A stretch of 9,733 nucleotides of DNA from Elusimicrobiota bacterium. Its GTDB lineage: Bacteria > Elusimicrobiota > Elusimicrobia > JACQJN01. The first letter of the stretch is position 1, and each line of letters begins with the position of its first letter. Below, piece by piece: positions 5,655 through 9,733 of the stretch. The notes below the pieces were generated by a model that made no database searches, had not been told where the DNA came from, and saw only the letters and a list, made by a program, of their open reading frames with translations. The position numbers were made by a program, and so were the translations under genes. The stretch is from NCBI GenBank assembly GCA_016205085.1, contig JACQJN010000124.1, forward strand, positions 1 to 9,733. The letters are read 5' to 3'.

Positions 5655-6653
5655 ATGCCTGAGCTAAGAAAAGATCCCCTCATGGGCCGGTGGGTGATCA
5701 TCGCCACGGAGAGGGCCACCCGCCCTAGCGATTTCAAGCACCCGATCGAGAATGCCAATGGGGACACGCATAACTGTCCTTTCTGTTCCGGCAACGAGGC
5801 CAAGACCCCTCCTGAAATTTTGGCATATCGCGAACCGGGGCTAGAAAAGGACAAGCCCGGCTGGTGGGTGCGGGTGGTTCCGAATAAGTACCCTGCCCTG
5901 CAAATTGAGGGAGCGATCGATAGACAAGGGGATGGGATGTATGACCGAATGAGCGGGCTGGGAGCCCATGAGGTGATCATCGAGACCCCCGACCACGGAG
6001 AACTCATTTCCCACATGGAACAGAAGCGGGTGGAGGATATTCTCTGGGCTTACCGGGATAGGGTACTGGACCTTAAAAAGGATCCCCGGATGCAGTTTAT
6101 TATTATTTTTAAAAACCATGGAGCCGCCGCAGGAGCATCTTTGTTTCATCCACACTCGCAATTGATCGCCACCCCCATGGTTCCTATTCGCGTCAAGCAT
6201 GAGATGGCGGGGGCCAAAACCTACTATGATTACAAAGAAAGATGTGTCTTTTGCGATATATTGAGGGAAGAAGCCTCAACCAAACAAAGAATCGTGGCGG
6301 AAAACGACGATTTTATGGCTTTTGAACCCTACGCTAGCCGGTTTCCATTCGAGACATGGATCATCCCCAAGATTCATGCCGCCCATTTCGAGGATATATC
6401 CAAGCACCAAGTGGCGGACTTGGCTCAGATTCTTAAAAAGAGCTTGGCCCAGATCCATCGGGTTTTGCAAAATCCGCCTTATAATTACATTATCCATACG
6501 TCCCCTTTAAGAGAGGTGGAGCTACCTCATTATCACTGGCATATCGAGATCATGCCCAAACTGACCCATGTGGCGGGTTTTGAGTGGGGGACGGGTTTTT
6601 ACATCAATCCTACTCCTCCCGAACTTGCCGCTAAGTATCTTATAGAAGGATAA
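5655..6653 (+). CDS. galT: GalT-family HIT nucleotidyltransferase (hexose-1-phosphate uridylyltransferase or related)
   Basis: 332 residues, typical of GalT. In the Leloir pathway this enzyme exchanges UMP between UDP-glucose and galactose-1-phosphate via a uridylyl-histidine. The N-terminal half has RKDPLMGRWVIIATER (5-20), the zinc pair CPFC (41-44), VVPNKYPAL (74-82) and the catalytic FHPHSQ with His165, His167 (expected nucleophile) and Gln169. The C-terminal half has a second pair CVFC (197-200), the degenerate HIT motif HYHWHIEI (292-299) and GTGFYINPTPPELAA (312-326). Start ATG 5655 has GGAGGA (5639-5644) ten bases upstream. The next gene is glgA, so a role in nucleotide-sugar or glycogen metabolism is likely. 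The substrate is not fixed: some GalT-like proteins act as ADP-glucose phosphorylases, which would suit the glgA neighbour. Confidence 0.88.
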   Translation: MPELRKDPLMGRWVIIATERATRPSDFKHPIENANGDTHNCPFCSGNEAKTPPEILAYREPGLEKDKPGWWVRVVPNKYPALQIEGAIDRQGDGMYDRMSGLGAHEVIIETPDHGELISHMEQKRVEDILWAYRDRVLDLKKDPRMQFIIIFKNHGAAAGASLFHPHSQLIATPMVPIRVKHEMAGAKTYYDYKERCVFCDILREEASTKQRIVAENDDFMAFEPYASRFPFETWIIPKIHAAHFEDISKHQVADLAQILKKSLAQIHRVLQNPPYNYIIHTSPLREVELPHYHWHIEIMPKLTHVAGFEWGTGFYINPTPPELAAKYLIEG

Positions 6654-6665
6654 AGGCATTCATTG

Positions 6666-8129
6666 ATGCGCATCTTAATGGCTGCTTCTGAGGCGGTTCC
6701 TTTCTGCAAAACCGGCGGCCTCGCCGATGTGGTGGGAGCGCTGTCCCAAGTGTTGGCTAGGAGTGGGCATGAGGTTTCCCTCTTTTTACCCAAGTATCGG
6801 TCAGTGTCCGGAGGGGCGCATTCTCTCAAATCCCTGGGAACCTATTATTGGATTCCCATGGGAGAAAGGCTGGAGAAGGCGGGTTTGGCGCATGCCAAGT
6901 GGGGAAATGTTCAGGTGTATTTTGTGGAATCCCCCAAGTACTTTGACCGTGAGGAGCTGTATCGGACCGCGGCGGGGGATTATCCCGACAATGCGGAGCG
7001 CTTTGTCTTTTTTTCACGAGCCGTATTGGAGGGGGCTAAGCTCATCGGGTTTAAACCGGATGTGATCCATGCCCATGATTGGCAGACGGCGCTCATCCCG
7101 GCTTACCTGAAGACCCTGTACCATATCGACGCCTTTTTCGTGAAGACAGCGACCCTTTTGACGGTCCACAATATCGCCTATCAAGGGCTTTTCCCGAAGC
7201 ATATTCTTTTCCTGGCTGGATTCGGCTGGGCTGACTTCACCCCGGACAAGTTAGAGTTTTTTGGGAGCATAAATTTTTTGAAGGCGGGTTTGGTATTCGC
7301 GGATTTGCTGAGTACCGTGAGTCCCACCTATTCTCAAGAGATTCAGTCTTCCTCTGATTTCGGCAGGGGCCTGGAGGGAGTTTTGAGGGCGCGCTCCAAG
7401 GATTTGGCGGGTGTTTTAAACGGCATAGATACGGAGGTTTGGAATCCGGAATCCGACATACTTCTTCCTTTCCGTTATGAAAAGGAGTCTGTGCAGGAGG
7501 GAAAGAAGAAATGCAAAAGGCATCTCCAGCAGATGGCTGATGTGGAGGTTCGGGAGGACATCCCCTTGGTGGGTATTGTTTCTCGGCTGGATCCACAAAA
7601 GGGGCTGGATCTGGTGCTGCAGGTTTTCGAAGAGCTTCAGGGTGGCCCGGTGGAATTGGTGGTTTTAGGAACGGGAGATCCAGCTCTTTGCCAGGGATTT
7701 ACCCGCCTATCCCAAAAGGTGCCGGCACGGATTTATTTTCGTGGAACTTTTGATGAGGGTTTTGCCCATCTTATCTATGCGGCCAGCGATCTTTTTCTGA
7801 TGCCTTCCCGATTTGAACCATGCGGGTTGGGTCAAATGATCGCGATGCGATATGGGTCCATTCCCGTGGTGACCCAAACCGGGGGGTTGAAGGATACCGT
7901 AGTGGATTTTTCCCATGGACCTGGGAAAGCGAATGGCTTCGTCAGTTCCGTGGCTGACGTCGAGGGTTTAAAATCCACTCTCCGCGCCGCCTTGTCGGTC
8001 TACCAGCAAACAGCGATCTGGAGACAGATTGTTTCTAACGCCGTGGAAACGGACTTTTCCTGGGATCGATCGGCTTCCGCCTACGTAAATCTCTACCAAA
8101 AAGCTGTTCAAAAGTTGATGCGAGGATAA
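6666..8129 (+). CDS. glgA: Glycogen/starch synthase (GT5, ADP-glucose type)
   Basis: Transfers glucose from ADP-glucose to the non-reducing end of an alpha-1,4-glucan. At 487 residues it has the full GT-B layout. N-terminal domain: MRILMAASEAVPFCKTGGLADV with KTGGL at 15-19 binding the ADP-glucose phosphates, HAHDWQTAL at 135-143, and TVHNIAYQG at 167-174 onward. C-terminal domain: GIDTEVWNP (253-261), SRLDPQKGLDL (306-315), and the FEPCGLGQ loop at 383-390 with catalytic Glu384, then TQTGGLKDTV (403-412). All key residues look intact. I chose ATG 6666 over the adjoining TTG 6663; AAAGG at 6652-6656 is nine bases upstream. It follows galT by 12 bases, indicating one transcript. Cytoplasmic; no signal peptide is seen. 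Confidence 0.96.
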   Translation: MRILMAASEAVPFCKTGGLADVVGALSQVLARSGHEVSLFLPKYRSVSGGAHSLKSLGTYYWIPMGERLEKAGLAHAKWGNVQVYFVESPKYFDREELYRTAAGDYPDNAERFVFFSRAVLEGAKLIGFKPDVIHAHDWQTALIPAYLKTLYHIDAFFVKTATLLTVHNIAYQGLFPKHILFLAGFGWADFTPDKLEFFGSINFLKAGLVFADLLSTVSPTYSQEIQSSSDFGRGLEGVLRARSKDLAGVLNGIDTEVWNPESDILLPFRYEKESVQEGKKKCKRHLQQMADVEVREDIPLVGIVSRLDPQKGLDLVLQVFEELQGGPVELVVLGTGDPALCQGFTRLSQKVPARIYFRGTFDEGFAHLIYAASDLFLMPSRFEPCGLGQMIAMRYGSIPVVTQTGGLKDTVVDFSHGPGKANGFVSSVADVEGLKSTLRAALSVYQQTAIWRQIVSNAVETDFSWDRSASAYVNLYQKAVQKLMRG

Positions 8130-8136
8130 ACATCAC

Positions 8137-9675
8137 ATGAAGCAGAGAGGAGTTCTCTATTTAACCCTCTTTGGAGTTGGGATGACCCTCTTTTCCTGCT
8201 GGCAGCTATATAGAGAATGGCGCGACTTTTCTCCGGACGTGGTTCTGGCGGTGCGTTGGAAACAGGTGCAAACCCTGTGCTACCGATGGGGATACCCGGT
8301 GGAGGATTTCTTGAAGCGGGCTCAGGTTTGGGGGCTCCGTGTTGTCTTGGGTGAGGATATCACACTTCAAGACTTTGTGGAGCAGGGAATTGTCCTTTAT
8401 TTTTCCAGGGCTGAATCCCAGAAATGGAAAGCTTTGGGAATGATTGATCCTCAAGCACCTCTGCGTCCTCGTCAACTATGGCTTAAAACACCGTGGTTGG
8501 TTTCTCGTGTATTGGAGGCTTCGCAAGCCCATGGTATATTTCTTTCCACCACCTCTGCCTATGGATATACGCTGGTTGAGATTCCTCCTGCTTTGGATTT
8601 AAGGGTATTGCGAATGGGTTTTGATGAAGCGACTCTGTCTTTGATCCATTCCATGGGGCTTCGGGCTCTGGATTCCGTGGAGGATGCTAGCATGGATGGG
8701 AATTTATTCATGCAGGATATCTTCGTCTCTTCTCCCCGCCCGATCCAGGAGATACTGTTCCAAAAGCCGGGGCGATGGCTGAATATTCAATTGGATATAG
8801 ACCATAATATAGAGGAAAATTTACAAGGCATCAGTGGGATTTCACGTCAGTTGAGAGCTTTAGGCTTTACCAGCACCCTCCACAGAGTTCCGGGTACCCC
8901 ACGACTCCGCGTGGGACTGCCCTTCGGGACTGCCAGCCGGGTGCCCGGAGGGCACCAGCGTGCTGGCACGCTGAAGGATGCGGCCTCTTTGGAATTATGG
9001 CTTAGGCATTTTCTGGCGCTGGGTATCAGCTGTTTGGTCCCTTTGCTAGGTTTAAAGTTCGGGTTTAAATCCCTGAAATGGGCCTTGCGGAATAACAGAT
9101 GGCCTTTGGCTTCTCCCGTTTGGGAGGTAGGGATGGCTTATGGAGTTTGGGTTCTGATTGCGATTTTTCTGGGCTTTTGGGTGCATGGACTGCAAGTCCC
9201 CGGGTACACCCTTTTTACTTTTGTTCCGGTGTTGCTTGGCTTCTTAGCTCTTTTTCCCATTCAAGCGCGGAGTTTGAAATTGGGACTGCAGAGGGTGTTG
9301 TCGGTCCGGGATTTGTTTGTAATGGGAGGTTGTTTGGCGCTGTGGTTGGGTTTCCGTCGGTATCCTTTTTTGTGGGATTTGTTCGAGCGCTGGAAGGAGG
9401 AAGTGCTATTTTTGCCGGCGTTGTTTATGGGCCTTTGGTTTTATTACCGTCGTCTTCAAGATCCTGATCTATGGCCGAACCCACGATGGTTGCTTTTACT
9501 GGGATTGATTGGTGTGGCTTCTTTATTGTCCACATGTACATATCCGTGGGTGCCTTTTTGGGTGTCACTATGGTCTTTGGGACAACAAATCTTATGGGGC
9601 GCGGGGTTGGGACTTTTGGGAGCCATGTCCATAGAGTTTGGTCGAAGTGTGTTGGGTCAAAGTGTTGCCAGATGA
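8137..9675 (+). CDS. DUF5693-like multi-pass membrane protein
   Basis: 512 residues with unknown function. An N-terminal hydrophobic segment (about 5-24) is followed by a long probably extracytoplasmic domain (30-250) with the repeated flow of WKQVQTLCYRWG, FLKRAQVWGLRVVLGEDITLQDFVEQG and GFDEATLSLIHSMGLRAL, which resembles DUF5693 family proteins. A C-terminal bundle of about seven membrane segments lies near 292-310, 329-350, 358-375, 392-408, 422-437, 450-467 and 477-500. Residues 254-279 are encoded by a cluster of GC-rich palindromes and form an Arg/Gly/Pro-rich insert between the soluble domain and the membrane bundle. The ATG follows glgA by seven bases with GAGG at 8122-8125. Neighbours suggest the same transcript as glgA, but no functional link is known. 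The family call rests on pattern memory only. Confidence 0.65.
   Translation: MKQRGVLYLTLFGVGMTLFSCWQLYREWRDFSPDVVLAVRWKQVQTLCYRWGYPVEDFLKRAQVWGLRVVLGEDITLQDFVEQGIVLYFSRAESQKWKALGMIDPQAPLRPRQLWLKTPWLVSRVLEASQAHGIFLSTTSAYGYTLVEIPPALDLRVLRMGFDEATLSLIHSMGLRALDSVEDASMDGNLFMQDIFVSSPRPIQEILFQKPGRWLNIQLDIDHNIEENLQGISGISRQLRALGFTSTLHRVPGTPRLRVGLPFGTASRVPGGHQRAGTLKDAASLELWLRHFLALGISCLVPLLGLKFGFKSLKWALRNNRWPLASPVWEVGMAYGVWVLIAIFLGFWVHGLQVPGYTLFTFVPVLLGFLALFPIQARSLKLGLQRVLSVRDLFVMGGCLALWLGFRRYPFLWDLFERWKEEVLFLPALFMGLWFYYRRLQDPDLWPNPRWLLLLGLIGVASLLSTCTYPWVPFWVSLWSLGQQILWGAGLGLLGAMSIEFGRSVLGQSVAR
8896..8973. repeat. Tiled palindrome cluster inserted in frame in the DUF5693-like gene
   Basis: Successive inverted repeats tile this GC-rich stretch. 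CCCACG (8898-8903) pairs with CGTGGG (8910-8915). GGTGCCC (8940-8946) pairs with GGGCACC (8950-8956) across GGA. CAGCGTGC (8956-8963) pairs with GCACGCTG (8966-8973) across TG. An alternative stem TGCCAGC (8931-8937) with GCTGGCA (8962-8968) encloses the second hairpin. The nine-base direct repeat GGGACTGCC occurs at 8913-8921 and 8926-8934. The stretch keeps the reading frame and encodes about 26 residues poor in hydrophobics. This is best explained as an in-frame palindromic repeat insertion; chance is unlikely given several stems in under 80 bases. Confidence 0.65.
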
Positions 9676-9693
9676 AGAATGTTTTGATAGAAT
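9665..9693 (+). promoter_or_regulatory. Possible sigma-70 type promoter
   Basis: TTGCCA (9665-9670) and TAGAAT (9688-9693) each match five of six consensus bases and are separated by exactly 17 bases. It lies at the end of the DUF5693-like gene and would fire into the gene that seems to start at 9718. Such matches occur by chance, and the organism's sigma factors are unknown. Confidence 0.3.
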
Positions 9694-9703
9694 CGCTCAA
9701 CCC

Positions 9704-9722
9704 TTCATGACCAAGCCATGAA
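9704..9722. repeat. Short inverted repeat over the next start codon
   Basis: TTCATG (9704-9709) and CATGAA (9717-9722) are perfect inverse complements around a seven-base loop. The right arm covers the candidate ATG at 9718, so it could be an operator or a start-masking hairpin. It could also be chance. Confidence 0.25.
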
Positions 9723-9733
9723 ATCATTCCTAG
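9718..9733 (+). CDS. Possible start of a further gene, cut by window end
   Basis: ATG at 9718 opens a frame reading MKSFL to the window edge, 42 bases after the previous stop and downstream of the possible promoter at 9665-9693. No Shine-Dalgarno is evident and only five codons are visible, so the product cannot be named. Confidence 0.2.

Noticed and set aside
7940..7959. CGTCAG/CTGACG inverted repeat in glgA
   Set aside because: A six-bp stem with an eight-base loop inside a conserved gene is compatible with chance and does not interrupt family alignment.
9099..9467. Open frame inside the DUF5693-like gene
   Set aside because: It shadows the membrane-segment coding of the larger gene, with composition explained by that frame, and no separate ribosome site is seen.
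9471..9710. Open frame at the end of the DUF5693-like gene
   Set aside because: It overlaps the larger gene in another frame and has no recognisable motif or ribosome site.

Overview
The window is a compact bacterial segment in which every recognisable gene lies on the plus strand with very short gaps or overlaps. The only intergenic stretch longer than about 50 bases is the 220 bases between the site-2 protease gene and trpS. The genes are core bacterial ones: tRNA CCA-end repair, TrpRS, the ScpA/ScpB condensin subunits, a GalT-like HIT enzyme and a GT5 glycogen synthase. The gene content and the dispersed palindromes would fit an uncultured bacterial lineage such as Ca. Omnitrophota, Elusimicrobiota or a deltaproteobacterial-type group. 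That assignment is an impression and the sequence alone does not prove it.

Layout. (1) Positions 1-595 hold a toxin-antitoxin pair: a ribbon-helix-helix antitoxin cut by the window edge, and a Doc/Fic toxin with an intact HPFVDGNKR motif. (2) Positions 615-3076 hold a CpXC-domain protein, a class II CCA-adding-type nucleotidyltransferase and a small M50 site-2 protease. (3) Positions 3080-3275 hold a palindromic element with matching 12-bp inverted ends and three strong internal hairpins, which fills almost the whole gap before trpS. (4) Positions 3297-5651 hold trpS-scpA-scpB, tightly overlapping and probably translationally coupled. (5) Positions 5655-8129 hold a galT-like gene and glgA, a nucleotide-sugar/glycogen pair. 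(6) Positions 8137-9675 hold a membrane protein resembling the DUF5693 family, followed by a possible promoter and the first codons of another gene.

The functional themes are genome maintenance and translation (cca, trpS, scpAB), envelope proteolysis (M50) and glycogen/ADP-glucose metabolism (galT-like, glgA). The TA module is the only clearly accessory set of genes.

The most unusual signal is a recurring class of near-perfect short palindromes. They form the intergenic element (3080-3275). They also occur inside reading frames: a tiled palindrome cluster in the DUF5693-like gene (8896-8973), a 10-bp-stem hairpin in cca (2159-2180) and a weaker one in the scpB tail. This pattern suggests a family of dispersed palindromic repeats, some inserted in frame into proteins, comparable in concept to the Rickettsia palindromic elements. 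Genome-wide searching would be needed to confirm it.
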